A stretch of 64,000 bases of DNA from Glebionis coronaria (GCA_025667525.1 JANFOE010000587.1:531568-595567), one strand, 5' to 3'; positions 10,901 through 22,272 are shown, counted from the first letter of the stretch. Notes: generated by a model from the letters alone, not told the origin. Numbers and translations: made by a program.

Positions 10901-13636
10901 CCCATTCAAGAAAAGACACTCTCAGAGTTTGGTTGCCGAAGAAGCAGATATCAGAGAAACAAGTGTCTCAGGGGCTTCACAATTAAGCTTCTACATTGGT
11001 TTATAGTCAAATTACAGACTCTAACCCGGGCTCACACGACAGGAAAGTTCATCCCGATGATGACTTATCCTCAAAACGAGAAATTAACATTTCTCGATCA
11101 CGAGCTTCTATTAAAACTATTCGAAAGTTTTAAGCTCGTGTACATGACTTCTAAGCGCATCACAGCTTAGGACTCGGACCTCAAATAAGGAAAGTTTATC
11201 ACGGACGATAACTTATCCTTTAAAACGGGAAATTAATTTTTCTCGGTCATGAGCTAGTCACAAAACATTCAAAGTTTTGAGCTCGTGTAAATCGGAATCT
11301 ATTTTAAAATCGTTGAACACAATTTTTCAAGAATTTCTCAATAGATTTCTCTAAATCTTTCAAAATTGTGTGTTCAACACTCCCTTCCTCATAATATGGT
11401 TTTTATATCTTAAAATTGTCTTATGTTATTTTGATCAATTTTTGAGGGGGAGCGTTTTAAAATCAAAGTCTTTAATGTTGTTGGGTACATCTTTGATATT
11501 GTCATATTTTATGTATCCAACACATTTCGAAAATGATATAAAATTGTCAAATGTAATATATTATATCGGAAAAGGCATCTCATCTCCGTACCTCAACATA
11601 TTTTGTGGTGTCGTTTTTCCAAATTTTTGTCAAATTTTTGTTTCAAGACACACATATATTGTTGAGGGGGAGCTACCCGACTACAAATGATCCATGATTC
11701 ATGCGTGTACATATCTTTCTCTCCCATCGGATTTTAGAAAATTGTCATATTTTCATCTATTGGTATCTCTAATATTATATTTTATATTAGAGATAGGGGA
11801 GAAAATGTGATCTTAAAGATTCAAGTGCAACTCTTTTCCTCACATACTAAAATATTTTGTATATCGATGCATGTGTGTTGGGGGAGCTTTTTGGAAATGT
11901 AAAACTTTCAGAGTGTTAAAAGTTTTGATTTTTATCACGCACTTTGAATGGTTTTCAATGGTTTATGGTTACGATCTATACCCAAAACAACCTACTATCC
12001 ACGATGGAACGATGGAGTCAAAAGGTGGTTTAGGATAGGAAACTAAGTCCTATGATCCAACCAGAACCGGAGGGATCTACCCAAGGACATTCCACAGCTA
12101 GAAATAGCTGTCCTCAGGAAAGATGGAGTGGAATGAAGCTGAATGTGGACCAATTACTTAAGTTAGCACTAGAACAATCACAACAAGGTATTAGTGATGA
12201 TGTATTGGTAAGCATTGAAGGAGTTGAATATTCTATGCAACCTAGGAAGAAACCGGGTCAATATATCTATTGAAGACAAGTCATAATGGACCCAGTGATG
12301 CAATGCACAACCCTTCCCTAGCCATTCGAGTTTCTCTCAAAAGAAACTTGTCTCATTGTCACGGAAATCAACACGTATCTATTCACTTTCTCACTTCGAG
12401 TTAGTTAATATTGAAAAGGTAGCAGTCTGCTCCAGCCTCCGATTACCAAAATGTACTTATTGAGTCTAGAGCCAAAAAAGATCAATCTATTATCTCATTA
12501 GGACACAATCGAGTCCTACGCATTATCCTTGTGATATTGCCAGAACATCTGAGTGATACAATTCATAATGAAGATGGAAATCCTGCTTGAGCCAGCATCA
12601 AACAAGCTCATGGTAGGTAACTTGTGCGATTCTACACGAATCAAACTTGTGAGAACTGGAAAGCAACAAAGTTTGGATTCTTAATTATTTCAAACTTGAT
12701 TCCAGGTTTCTTCACAAAATCCGTGTGATCTTGCCAGAACATTCAGAGTGACACTCTTTAGTGCTCACAGTGACGAATGGAAATCCTTCCAGTGTCAACC
12801 TCAAATAGCACTACGGTAGGTAACTCGCAAGATTCATTATGAATCGAGCTTGTGACAAACTAGAAAGCAACAATGGTGCGATTCTTTTAGAATCAAACAT
12901 GTTCAAGGAATTCTGAATTGACGACTCTAATCAGACATATAATTTATCCTTATGATTCACTCTTTACGTTTGTAGTCTACTTTGAGACGGTCGAGTAAAG
13001 AGAATTGGCTAGTACAGCCGAGAAACCCTGTCAAAGAGGTTCTTAATCGATCTACCCGATCACAGGTACGGTATCTAATATCGTCTAACGGTCTTCACCA
13101 ATCGGAGGTAAAATGCTACCGAGTTAGGGTGAAATATTCAAATCCATTTCGTCCGTGTCTATATATGTTGTTGTATATCAGGAAGGTGGCGTAGCTGTGT
13201 ACTAACCAAAGTTGTCTTCACATGTTCATACTAAAAGTTAAAGTCTTCCGCAACTCTGATGAATATTTGAAGGACTAACTACAACTATATTTGTATGGGA
13301 GATTGTTATCCTTTCGAAATCAACAAAGTATGAATATGTCGATTCAGAAGTCACAAGAGCATAAGATGGAGATAATCAAGATACTTAAGAATGTAATAGG
13401 TCATCATGACAAAAGAGCACAAGATGAACACTATCAAGGATAGATTGAAGATCTCAAGCACTCAAAGTCAAATGACGAAGGCTCAAGATAAAGATCACAA
13501 AGGCATGAAGGAACAAAGTCGTTACAAACAAGATCAAGACCAAGATACAAGACCAAAGAAGGAAGATCACCTCCACAAGAATGTATTCACTCAATCATCT
13601 TATGCATTTAAAGATGACCAATACATTGGGGGAGAT
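10901..13636 (+). repeat. Repeat-rich non-coding 3' part of element C
   Basis: No coding support is visible. Two diverged copies of about 65 bases (from 11042 and from 11189; GGAAAGTT-ATC then TCTCG-TCA-GAGCT) lie about 147 bases apart. Two longer diverged copies start near 12525 and 12718 (GTGAT-TTGCCAGAACAT, later GGTAGGTAACT), period about 193. Three GGGGGAGC tracts (about 11444, 11664 and 11880) look like extra polypurine tracts. A 73-codon frame at 12052-12273 has nothing recognisable. The segment ends in the true polypurine tract at 13624-13636. Confidence 0.6.
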
Positions 13637-14002
13637 TGTTAGCCCTATATTTTATATAGTCGAACAAGAATGTAATAGGTCATCTTAGTCGTAAATGGTC
13701 TTGTATTGTAATAGGTTAGTCGGGTTAACCGGGCTTGGTATTTAAGCTAATATTGTATAAGTTAGGGGCTCTAAGCCCAAGCAAAGCCAAGCCCGGCCCA
13801 TGAACAAGCCCACTAAAGCCTTTAAGGCGTGGCATATATATACCCTCTTCCATGTGTGGAAGAGGGTGTTGGTTACCATTTACTTTCTCTTTCTAGTAAT
13901 ATTTTAACCTTCCAATCTCTCTACTTTCTCTCTCTACCTTCATCTATTTCTCTCTCTAAATATCATCTTAATATTGTGTTATGGATTGAAGAGGGATTAA
14001 CA
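13637..14002 (+). repeat. 3' LTR of element C
   Basis: Same length as the 5' LTR and near-identical. It follows GGGGGAGAT and ends ATTAACA, immediately joined to LINE coding sequence. Confidence 0.9.
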
Positions 14003-14015
14003 GACCCAAAACCTA

Positions 14016-14780
14016 ATGGCTCTAAAAGTCGACTTAAACAAAGCATTTGATAGAGTGGAATGGGATTTTCTTTTAGCTACTCTTCGGAAATTAGGATTTG
14101 GAGATGTTTGGTGCAAGTGGATCCAAGCATGTCTTATGTCTTATGATTTTGAATTTATGGTTAATGGTGAGCCTGATGGTGTTGTTAAACCTCAAAGGGG
14201 GTTGCGTCAAGGTGATCCACTAACCCTTTATTTATTTATCATTGTTGCGGATGTGCTCTCACGTCAGGTTACAAAGGTAATGGAATCTGAATCATTATCA
14301 CGTATTAAAATGGCGCGTACTTGTCTAGTTATTTCACATATATTGTTTGCGGACGACTCTATGTTCTTCTTGAAAGCATCAAAAGCTAAATGTGAAACTC
14401 GGACAAGTATCCTTGATGCATACTCACACGCTTCTGTTCAAACTGTGAACTATCACAAGTCTTCAGCCTTTTTCTCTCCAAATACTCCCTCTTGGCTTCA
14501 AAATGACATTTGTGCATTTGTGCATCCCCTCAAATTAAGAAAATGGGGCCAAATGATAAATACTTGGCTCTTCCATCAGTTTACGACCGAAGTAAAGGTG
14601 ATTTATTTAGATTCTTACTCGAGAAAGGTCTTAAAAAATGCAAGGCTGGAAGCAAAAATTACTTTCTCGGTTGGACATGAAGTCCTAATTAAGTCTGTAA
14701 TTCAAGCCATCCCGGTTTATCCTATGAAGTGTTATCTTCTTCGTAATGGATTCATAAATAAACTAACGACATATGTTTGA
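14016..14780 (+). pseudogene. LINE reverse transcriptase, partial
   Basis: 254 codons beginning MALKVDLNKAFDRVEWDF, the palm motif A of plant L1 RTs (catalytic Asp in KVDLNKAFD). GLRQGDPL (motif B) and the catalytic FADD motif in LFADDSMFF follow. Homology continues into an RT thumb-like region (SVGHEVLIKSVIQAIPVY) before a stop. The fingers domain that should precede this is absent, so the fragment cannot be active. Confidence 0.9.
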
Positions 14781-15429
14781 CGCTTTTTCTGGGGTGGGGG
14801 TTCGCACGAACGACATATACACTTGAACATAATGGGATAAATTAACGAAGCCAAAAGTTGATGGGGCTCTTGGTTTTCATAATTTAGAAGCATTTTAACA
14901 TAGCTCTTTTGGCAAAGCAAGGTTGGAGACTTCTTATGAACCCAGGTGCGTTTTTAGGGGAAATTCTTAAAGGCCTTTATTTCCAGAACTCCAACTTCCT
15001 TGTTGCAAAGTGTGGTTCTCGGCCATCATGGCTTTAAATTAGCATGCTTCATGGTTGTGATCTCATATTTCAAGGCGTTAAATGGAAGGTTGGTAATGGG
15101 AATATCATTTGGTTTTGGACTCAGAAGTGGGTACCATATAATGTTGATTTTTATGTTTGTTCTCCTATTGGCCCTTTTTAAATTCAAGTAAAGTGGTAGA
15201 TTTCATCCAAAACGGTCAATGAGATGTTAGGAAGTTGAGTAACCATTTCTCAAGTACAAAATGTGAATCGATTATCAAGATTCCCATATCCCAAACTGTT
15301 TCCCCTGATAAGCTTGTGTGACACTTTGAATCCAAAGGCCAGTATACGGTAAAATCAAGTTTTAAACAAGCTCTTTCATGGAGAGAAACAGGATATCCAA
15401 AGGCGGAAACGAGCTCTCATCAATCTTCA

Positions 15430-15640
15430 AAGTTTTGGAAGAAATTCTGGAATATTGATGCGCCACCAAAAGTTAAATTGTTTCTATGGAAATTCATCTC
15501 TAACTCCGTTGCCAAAATGGAAAACCTTTTTCGGAGAAAATGCTCTCCTAGTCCCACATGCCCGATATGCAAACTATGTGCGGAAACGATCGAGCATTTA
15601 CTTTTCGAGTGTGCCTAGACTCGCCCAATCTGGTTCGGTT
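15430..15640 (+). pseudogene. LINE zf-RVT zinc-binding region, frameshifted
   Basis: In the frame through FWNIDAPPKVKLFLWKF and then a CPICK..AETIEHLLFEC stretch, this is the zf-RVT domain of plant LINE pol proteins: W-x-F-x2-N-x-LF replaced by FWKFISNSV, then CxxC and HLLFxC. An in-frame TAG follows at about 15616. It links the RT upstream to the RNase H downstream. Confidence 0.75.
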
Positions 15641-15892
15641 CTCCCTTAAGCTTGCGATCCCTCCCAGGTACCAACATTTATCTTCGCATACAGAACCTTA
15701 TCGATTGTACTCCTTCACACAAAGAAACATCTCATATTCTTTCTACTATGGCGACTATTTGATGGTCAATTTGGAAAGCATGAAATTCCTTTCTTTACGA
15801 ACATGTAGATGTTTCTCCTCATTGCACATTAGCCTCAGTTAATTCTCAAATTATCGAGTTCGATAGGCATGTGACCTCTAAACAAGCTGTTT

Positions 15893-16390
15893 GTGATAGG
15901 TCTATCTCACACCCTTCTCCGCGATACCCCTAGCTCTTTGGTGAAGGTTAACTATGATCCTTCCTATAAAACTTATGTAGCTCCTACTGCTATTGTGGGA
16001 CGCGATTCTTTGGGTTCCATCTTACACGTATGTGGTATACCTTGTCATGCATTATCTCCTCTTCATGCGGAAGTCTTAGCAATACACTCGGCGTGTCATC
16101 TTGCATCATCTCGTGGTTGGTACCATGCAATTGTTGAATCTGACTCCCAGGTAGCCATTTCCGTTTCATCTACGGAGACCGTCCCACCATTGAGCCCAGC
16201 TGCTCATGTTGATGATATTCGTTTGTGGTCGAAGAACATGGGTTTATCCTTCTCGTGTAGTCATGAAAACAACCAAGTAGCTCATTGTGCAGCTCGTTTG
16301 GCGTCTTCTTTCACTTTTTCTTTTAGTTGGGATGTATCGTTTTCTCATGTACTTCTCCAGCAAGGTATGATATGTATGTATTGTTCTTAA
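15893..16390 (+). pseudogene. LINE C-terminal RNase H domain
   Basis: An open stretch of 165 codons corresponds to the RVT_3/RNase H domain found at the C-terminus of many plant L1 pol proteins. Visible catalytic positions are the Asp in KVNYDPSYK, the Glu in LHAEVLAIHSA and the Asp in VESDSQVAI, with an NQVAHCAARLA region near the end. The usual GA after the first aspartate is changed. It is separated from the zf-RVT region by frame breaks. Confidence 0.8.
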
Positions 16391-17325
16391 CTAGCCGGTT
16401 ACCCATGCAATGCGGCGGCAGGTACCCAGTAACTATAGTTTGCGACGAAAAAACGTATTAAGTTAAACGTTTTCTTGACTTGTATGTTTCACGTGACTTC
16501 AACATTCACCCGATCAGATTTTATATAAATTATGAATATATATGTAACCCTATCATTAATCATATTTCAAAAAATTTAAATCTTTATGATATATTTTAGA
16601 TGGCACATTTGGTTTGAGCGTTTATTTCAAATGACACATCTCTCATAAACGTCTAATGGTTTCATGCTTAAGCGTTAGGAAAAATTTTAACTCATTCACA
16701 ATGGTTTCCAAAGTAGCTTTACTTTTATCATAGAAAGCCTCACATAAATGAGTGATATAACATTTCGAAGTCAATGAAACGTATATGTCTAATGATATAA
16801 ACAAAAAGGCCGAGGCAACCGATGGTTGTAAAAAAACATCAAAAAGTTAGGAACCAAGAGATCCATAAAAGAAAAGCTTCAAAACTTGATTAATTGTAAG
16901 AGAGATATATAAAAAAAAACTCAAAAGATACATCAAAACTTGATTCAGTGGTGGAGCATTCCAGTGGTCTGTAAGTGTCGTTGATGAGAGGTTCGCTTGT
17001 GGGTGTAACTATGAGATATATCAATGGAGATATTCTATGTTTCTTTGTTTTGTACCTTTGTGGGTGAAAAATATATATGTACTTAGTTTAAGTGTTACTT
17101 AATCGGCTGCTATAACAGTTAAAGTTGACTGACCTGTTATAAAATTGACTATACATTAAGACATATTAATTTTCAGTTATAACTTTTAGTTATATGTGTA
17201 TGGTTTTGTAGCAAAATTAATACATATCTTTCCTAAAGAAGAAATGTTTAAGTCTTAAACTTCTAAAAATAAAAAGGTTTAAATGCTTTATAAAGTATTC
17301 AGATTTTATATAAGTTTGTTTGTTC
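16391..17325. other. Non-coding insert in the LINE 3' region; possible Helitron terminus
   Basis: Starts CTAGCCGGTTACCC directly after the RNase H stop, followed by CATGCAATGCGGCGG. Read on the minus strand this is a GC-rich imperfect hairpin ending CTAG next to T, the form of a Helitron 3' end. It resembles repeats I recall from composite introns. No opposite end (A|TC on the minus strand) could be fixed, and the AT-rich remainder shows no genes. Confidence 0.3.
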
Positions 17326-17399
17326 AAAAAAAAAAAAAAAAAAAAACACAAATGCAACATACTGGACCTTGTAACAAGTAAGCCCAAAATGACCTCGTT

Positions 17400-17407
17400 T
17401 ATAAATA
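17400..17407 (+). promoter_or_regulatory. TATA box of the 91-aa protein gene
   Basis: TATAAATA lies about 110 bases before a strong 5' splice site (AAAG|GTACG at 17511/17512), so transcription would start near 17435 in a short non-coding exon. The promoter sits only about 55 bases downstream of the LINE A-tail. Confidence 0.5.
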
Positions 17408-17694
17408 ATAAAAGTCCAACAAAGTCGATCCAAATATTGATTGTGAAACCCCTGAAAATTGAGAAGTCTTCTACAAGATACATCTGTTCTCTTTTTTACA
17501 ATCAAAGAAAGGTACGTTCTTAAATTTGTACAATAATTAATAAACGTTTTTTCTTACTTAGCTGCTGTGAAATTGTGAATTGAATGAATATATTTGTTGT
17601 TAATCGTGTTTTTATTCGGGATTTATTTATTGCTTTAGATTATTTTGTTTTCTGATTATCAGAAAACACGCAATTACGAATTCAGTTTTGCTAA

Positions 17695-17913
17695 GGGGCC
17701 GTTTGTTTCGGCTTATATAGGCGGCTTCTAGCTTATTTGCTTTTGGGCTTATGTTTCATAACCTCACTTTTTGTCGCTTTTTTAAAATTTATACGACATA
17801 ATTAACTTATCTAAAGTATTTTCAAAATAAGCCACAAAAAATAGCTTACGAAACATAAGACCAAAACCAAATAAGTGACAAGCCGCCTATATAACCCGAA
17901 ACAAACACCCCCC
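17695..17913. mobile_element. MITE with about 30-bp terminal inverted repeats
   Basis: The left end GGGGCCGTTTGTTTCGG and TTATATAGGCGG match the right end CCGCCTATATAA and CCCGAAACAAACACCCC in inverted order. Total length is 219 bp, with no coding capacity. The GGGG..GTTTGTTT ends are typical of hAT-like MITEs in plants. No clear target duplication was seen. Confidence 0.8.
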
Positions 17914-18024
17914 AAATAAACAAATACGGAGTATTTATTTTTTATAAACCTAGTGGTAAGTTTTTAGGTGTGTCATTTGGGGTGCCCAGTGAAGTGTAAG
18001 AAACAGTCCTGGGTGAGAGCGGTT

Positions 18025-18460
18025 CTTGGTTTTAAAAAGCGCGCCTTTTTACGCCTAAGGCGTGAGGCGAGGCGAGGCAATGGGGTCATCGCCTCGGAAC
18101 CCTTGATGCGCAGCCGTTACAAAAAGCGATTGGAGGCGGTGCTTTTTTACGCCTTAGAGGAACGCTTTTTACCGCTTTTTACCGCCTCAAGTGCTTTTTG
18201 TTCTAAAAATGACATTTAAACTCAACGGGTTTGAGTGGACTTTTAAATGTTTGTTCTAAAAATGACATTTGGACTTTTATTAGTCTAAAAATGACATTTA
18301 AGCTCAAAGAGTTTGAATTATGGGTTTTAACAAAGTCGCACTCGTTGTGTGCAAAGTAAGCGCCTCGCCTACGAGAGGTGTGCGCTTTTGCCTCATCGCC
18401 CGGCGCTTCTCGCTTCGGACCCTTAGCGCAACGGACCACTTCTCGCTTTTTAAAACCAAG
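18025..18460. mobile_element. Foldback element with GCG-rich arms
   Basis: A perfect 17-base inverted repeat closes it: CTTGGTTTTAAAAAGCG at 18025-18041 and its complement at 18444-18460. Inside, GCGCC/GGCG-rich arms continue the complementarity (for example GCCTCGCC-type strings at about 18065 and 18360). The centre carries three copies of TCTAAAAATGACATTT (about 18203, 18255 and 18282). The GC-rich arms contrast sharply with the surrounding AT-rich intron. I recall similar TTTTAAAAAGCG repeats in other plants but cannot name the family. Confidence 0.7.
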
Positions 18461-18707
18461 GAGCGCGTACATTTGAGTCAAAATGACTCACCTTCATTTG
18501 GTAACCTCAACGATCTGTTTACCCATTTTTGGTATTTTCTTTTCATGCTAAATAATTTAAAAGTCATGAATTAAACATATAATGTAGATTAGGAAAAGTA
18601 CGTTTGGGACATGCTTTTAGAAAATGCAAACACATAGGGAGTAACTTCTTTTGAAAACGCAATCCCAAACAAACACCCCTTAAGCTGTTTAAAAAATGCA
18701 ATCCCAA

Positions 18708-18912
18708 CCAATTAAGGGTGGCCTAGTGGCAAAAACGGCTTGTGGCTATCACTTTAAATGTATTAGGTCTCAAGTTCAGTTCCTTCTAGGTGCAAACAAC
18801 AACCTTGAAGTGACCATGCCAAGCTCCTGAGTTTGAATCTGTGTGGCAGTGGACTCAAACCTCATGGATTTGTCGGCCAAAAAGTCGGAAACCATGGCTA
18901 CAAAAAAAAATT
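18708..18912 (+). mobile_element. tRNA-derived SINE with 9-bp target duplication
   Basis: A box-A-like TGGCCTAGTGGC (about 18719-18730), a box-B-like GGTCTCAAGTTCAG about 40 bases later, a tRNA-unrelated body and a short A-run at the end form a SINE. CAATCCCAA flanks it on both sides (18699-18707 and 18913-18921), marking a retroposition event. Plus orientation, inside the leader intron of the neighbouring gene. Confidence 0.8.
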
Positions 18913-19953
18913 CAATCCCAAACACTAGTATTGAACAATCAGATTTTAATGGATTGCGTTTATGTTTAGCATTTTGTTGAACAAGATCTGTTTATGGAAT
19001 TGTTTAATTATGACATAAGTTACAACTTTGTAATGCTCATCTTGCTGTCTCTGATTACATTATCTGCGAACAGCTTAAATTACAAAAAAGCTGTGAAAAC
19101 TTATCAACGTAACTTATGTGGATCAATGTTGTGTTCTCGTGCAATTTAGTTACTCTTAGCTGTAGTGTGTATCAATCCAGCTATTTAAACTTTGTAGTTA
19201 AGTAGACACTTTTTTCGTCCTCACATAAGTGATTTTGTTTGGTATATTAGATAAGCTATTCTGTTTGACCTTAAATGCTTGTAAATGATAAGCCAAATGT
19301 AGAGGTGTTAGAAGCAACCCAAAGTTCTGCTCATATAATCCATTAGGTTTTGACTTTTGACGACCGGTTTTAATGAGTTAAAGAGCCGTCAAGTATATGT
19401 GTAAACGGGTTACTCTGTCATTTTCCTCTGTTTATAGTTACAATATTGTACTACATTGCAAATGTATGTAATCTAAGATCAAGTGCATTTGGGTTTGATT
19501 ACTTTTGTGCTTACTTTTATGTCAAATCATAAGCTTTTGATCTTAAACTTTTATATACCGTGTATGTATATCTAGATGCACACAGCAAGAGTCTCTATGT
19601 GTGAGTGTTTCGTTTTTCCTAGGTCAATCAACTTATTTTAATCCCTGCTATAAGTAATGCTTGTTTCACCTGCTATATATAATAAAATTGAACCTACCCA
19701 TGTTGCTAGCTCTGACTGGACAGAAATAAATTGGTTGTGGTTCACTTATTTGTTAAGAAAATTGTTTATGCCATTTTTGTCTAAGAATTCGGTTCAAGGA
19801 TGTTCTATGTACTATTTCCTTCTCTTTGCTTATAAAAATCAATGTTAATGATTTTGTAGTTAAATGTTTTCCTATTTGATCAGTTTAACTTTATTTAATG
19901 TCTTGTCTATCCAATTTTAGGTAAAAGTACCGTCTTGAGCATTAAAGTCAACA

Positions 19954-20311
19954 ATGTCAACTGAAAAAAGTCAACCTTCAATTGCTTCTTCTCCTGCTGC
20001 TCCGGTCGTTGAATCATGTCGAAAGAAGAAGTCAGATGATGCAACTTTCTTGCAGGATGTGAAAGATCACATTGATGAGTTTATGAATGCTTCCATGGCT
20101 GAACATAAAACATGCTTCCAAAAGACCATCTCAAAGGTTTGTTTTTCTAAACACTAAACCAATTTCACAGAGACATGATGTTTATTCTGTTTCATTTATA
20201 GTATCATGTGGATTGCAGATGTTTTCAATGTCAAAGGTTGTTGCTCAGAGGGATGCTGATAGCAAGGAAGTTGAGAGTTCTCTATCCCTACAAACGGTTG
20301 TTTCTGATTAG
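19954..20311 (+). CDS. Small conserved-looking plant protein, 91 aa, two coding exons
   Basis: Exon 1 codes from ATG 19954 to AAG 20136 (61 codons). The intron 20137-20218 has a GTTTGT start and a TTGCAG end. Exon 2 runs from 20219 to the TAG at 20309-20311 (30 codons), and the frame is kept across the junction. The N-terminus is low-complexity (S, P, A, K). The centre, DDATFLQDVKDHIDEFMNAS with MAEHKTCFQKTISK, looks like an amphipathic helix, followed by MFSMSKVVAQRD and an acidic tail. I see no signal peptide, membrane segment or known domain. The sequence feels like a short conserved plant protein I cannot name, so function is unknown. The intron-bearing structure, phase-0 junction and absence of stops argue for a real gene. 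Confidence 0.75.
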
Positions 20312-20804
20312 TCTGTTACAATCTATGTTGCAACACACAATTACACAATAATTTTGCTACACATTTTTGCCTAATTTGTATGCATAAGTGTACTTTTTGT
20401 GAGTGGATTTTCATATCACTTGACTAAGTATTAGTAATAAAAAACATATGTGTACCTTATAACAGCATACATACTGCAGATATTATTTTTAATACATACC
20501 CAAAAGTCCATTTGGCTGCTGTTAACTGTTTGGAGGATTGTGGTATATATCTTTGTCTGTGTCATGATTAAACCGGTGATGTACATAAGAGGAATTTAGA
20601 CAAATATTCTGTGATGTACACATGACCATAGGACAAGTTTTTAGCAATTTATTTGAGATTCTTGATTTTGACTTAAAGGGATAAAAGAGGGTTTAACTTA
20701 TATGATTACTAGTCTTGTTAATCGGATACAAAAAAAAGTTTGAAATGTCCTGTATGAAATGCCAAGAATGTGAATCATGGAAAACGGTTTACAGTAGTTA
20801 TGAA

Positions 20805-21105
20805 TTGTAAAACTTGTTAATCTTGTAATATACGTTAAAACTTGTTAATCTTGTAATATACTGTAAATCTTGATAATCTTGTGATGGAAGCATTTTACTA
20901 TTTCTCGCCAAAACCGCTTGGGAAATATGAATCGTGAAACTTGTTAATCTTGTAGTAGTATACTGTAAATTGTGTTGGACAATATCCATGTAGTTCAGAA
21001 GGATTTCGTCATTTCTTACCCAAAATCTTGTATCCTATGAATCTTATTGGACAATATCCATCTAGTTCAGATGGATGTTGCCATTTCTTATGCAAAATTT
21101 GGAAT
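20805..21105 (+). repeat. Short tandem duplications
   Basis: AAACTTGTTAATCTTGTA is repeated three times (about 20811, 20837 and 20938) with a related fourth copy. Two diverged copies of about 65 bases follow, beginning TTGGACAATATCCAT (about 20974 and 21049). AT-rich; no element family recognised. Confidence 0.6.
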
Positions 21106-21619
21106 CAAATCCAGTTATCGTTCTGCTTTTTAGCTCAATCTTAAATTATGAAGCATTAAAGATGTTAAATCATGTTTCTTACGGTAGAAAATCTCGAGCC
21201 CCTAATCCAATTTCACATTCCTTGTATGTTATGTGAAAAAAATTGAATCCATATAACGAGAAACCATTTTGATTACATAAATTGCAAATGAATCACAACT
21301 GGTAAGTGACTTCACTCAGATTACTCATATACAAAAGCAAGGAAAGAAAAAAAATAATAGAAAACAGAGATTTCTGCGAGTTTACTGCAGAAATCAAAAT
21401 TACAGAAAGGAATTGCAAATTGCTAGCTACACCTGCTTGCATCGAAGTTGATAATCGTTGCGTATTATTGTTACTACTTGTTCATGTCCGTGATTGGAAT
21501 CAACTCGTAGATTGGTCATCCTGCATTTTTGACAAGTAAACAAATGTAGATGAATAATTTAACATTAAGTTTTCTGGATCATGCATGCAGTTTTGATCAG
21601 GAGAAAACTGCAAAACAAC

Positions 21620-21776
21620 CTAGGGAGTGTTTGGGACTGATTTGTAAACTGATGATCTGACAATTGCAAACAATCAGTTTTGAGTGTTTGGGCGAAGATG
21701 GTATGGGTGAATGATTGAGAGTATCTAATGCAACTGACAAATTAATTCAAATGTTTAATCCCAACCACCTCCCTAG
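21620..21776. mobile_element. Small MITE (157 bp)
   Basis: The ends CTAGGGAGTGTTTGGGA and TCCCAACCACCTCCCTAG are imperfect inverted repeats of about 18 bases. No coding sequence. The GTGTTTGGGA end type is common among hAT-like MITEs of dicots. Target duplication uncertain. Confidence 0.55.
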
Positions 21777-22272
21777 TTATGTTTAAACAAGTTTAATTTG
21801 AAAGGAAAAAAAACAGATGGCCTCGTCATGCTGATTTTTCAGGATCAACTTGCCATTTGCCATGGTTGTTGCTGCAAGGTTAGTATGATTTACTAGCAGC
21901 TTAGATTTGTTACATTCAATGCCTGTTCTGTTCTTAAAATGTTCTTAAAGAAAGGAAAACTTTTCAATGTCAATGTTCTGGAGTTTGGAAATGTATATGA
22001 ACATAACTTAAGATCAACCTTTTAGCTAACTAAGTCAACGGGTTACAACTAAGACTCTCCCTTATGGTCAACAAAAGATAATAGCACCAAGACCCTCAAA
22101 CCATGGTTGCACGCCCTATGGTGAGATATTGAAGTTATTTTGCCAAACTGGCTTGAGTTTAGAGCTAGGGATTAGTTCATTGGCTGACTTAGTTCCACAT
22201 GTAAGTGAAAAGACTTTAGTATAATGCTATTGTTTGTTATGAAGTTAATGTTATATTACCTTATAGCGGTGC

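Larger units (their letters stand above)
6921..14002 (+). mobile_element. Copia-type LTR retrotransposon without pol (element C)
   Basis: Two 366-bp LTRs (6921-7286 and 13637-14002) that both start TGTTAGCCC and end ATTAACA flank 6.35 kb. A primer site TGGTATCAAGAGC lies two bases inside the left LTR and a purine tract CATTGGGGGAGAT directly precedes the right LTR. The interior holds a TTCCGAA repeat leader, one long gag-like frame with three stops, and a repeat-rich 3' part. Protease, integrase and reverse transcriptase are absent, so it is non-autonomous. By eye the LTRs differ at roughly nine positions (about 2-3 percent). No target duplication: the left flank ends ACACA and the right flank begins GACCC. 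Confidence 0.85.
14003..17346 (+). mobile_element. 5'-truncated, decayed L1-type LINE (LINE-1 of this window)
   Basis: Remains of a plant L1 pol lie in order: reverse transcriptase (14016-14780), zf-RVT zinc-binding region (about 15430-15620) and RNase H (15893-16390), in several frames with stops. The endonuclease and first part of the RT are missing because the sequence begins abruptly at the 3' LTR of element C. A run of 21 A at 17326-17346, preceded by TTTGTTTGTTC, is a plausible 3' tail. The other LINE here ends the same way, GCCGTTC plus A-run. The 0.9 kb between the RNase H stop and the A-run is non-coding and may contain a separate insertion. Confidence 0.75.
17435..19920 (+). other. 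Inferred 5'UTR exon and 2.4-kb leader intron of the 91-aa protein gene
   Basis: The non-coding exon is about 17435-17511. The intron runs from GTACG at 17512 to TTTTAG at 19920, and a 33-base leader follows up to the ATG at 19954. The model rests on a TATA box, a good donor and a pyrimidine-rich acceptor at suitable places; no transcript is available. The intron contains a MITE, a foldback element and a SINE, listed separately. Confidence 0.5.
20312..22272. other. Intergenic DNA with tandem duplications and a MITE
   Basis: The first few hundred bases probably hold the 3'UTR of the 91-aa gene. Beyond that no coding sequence is credible; the 77-codon frame at 21306-21539 has no recognisable features. 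Repeats at 20805-21105 and a MITE at 21620-21776 are listed separately. Confidence 0.5.

Noticed and set aside
12052..12273. 73-codon frame in element C
   Set aside because: No recognisable domain and situated in a repeat-rich non-coding part; possible but unsupported.
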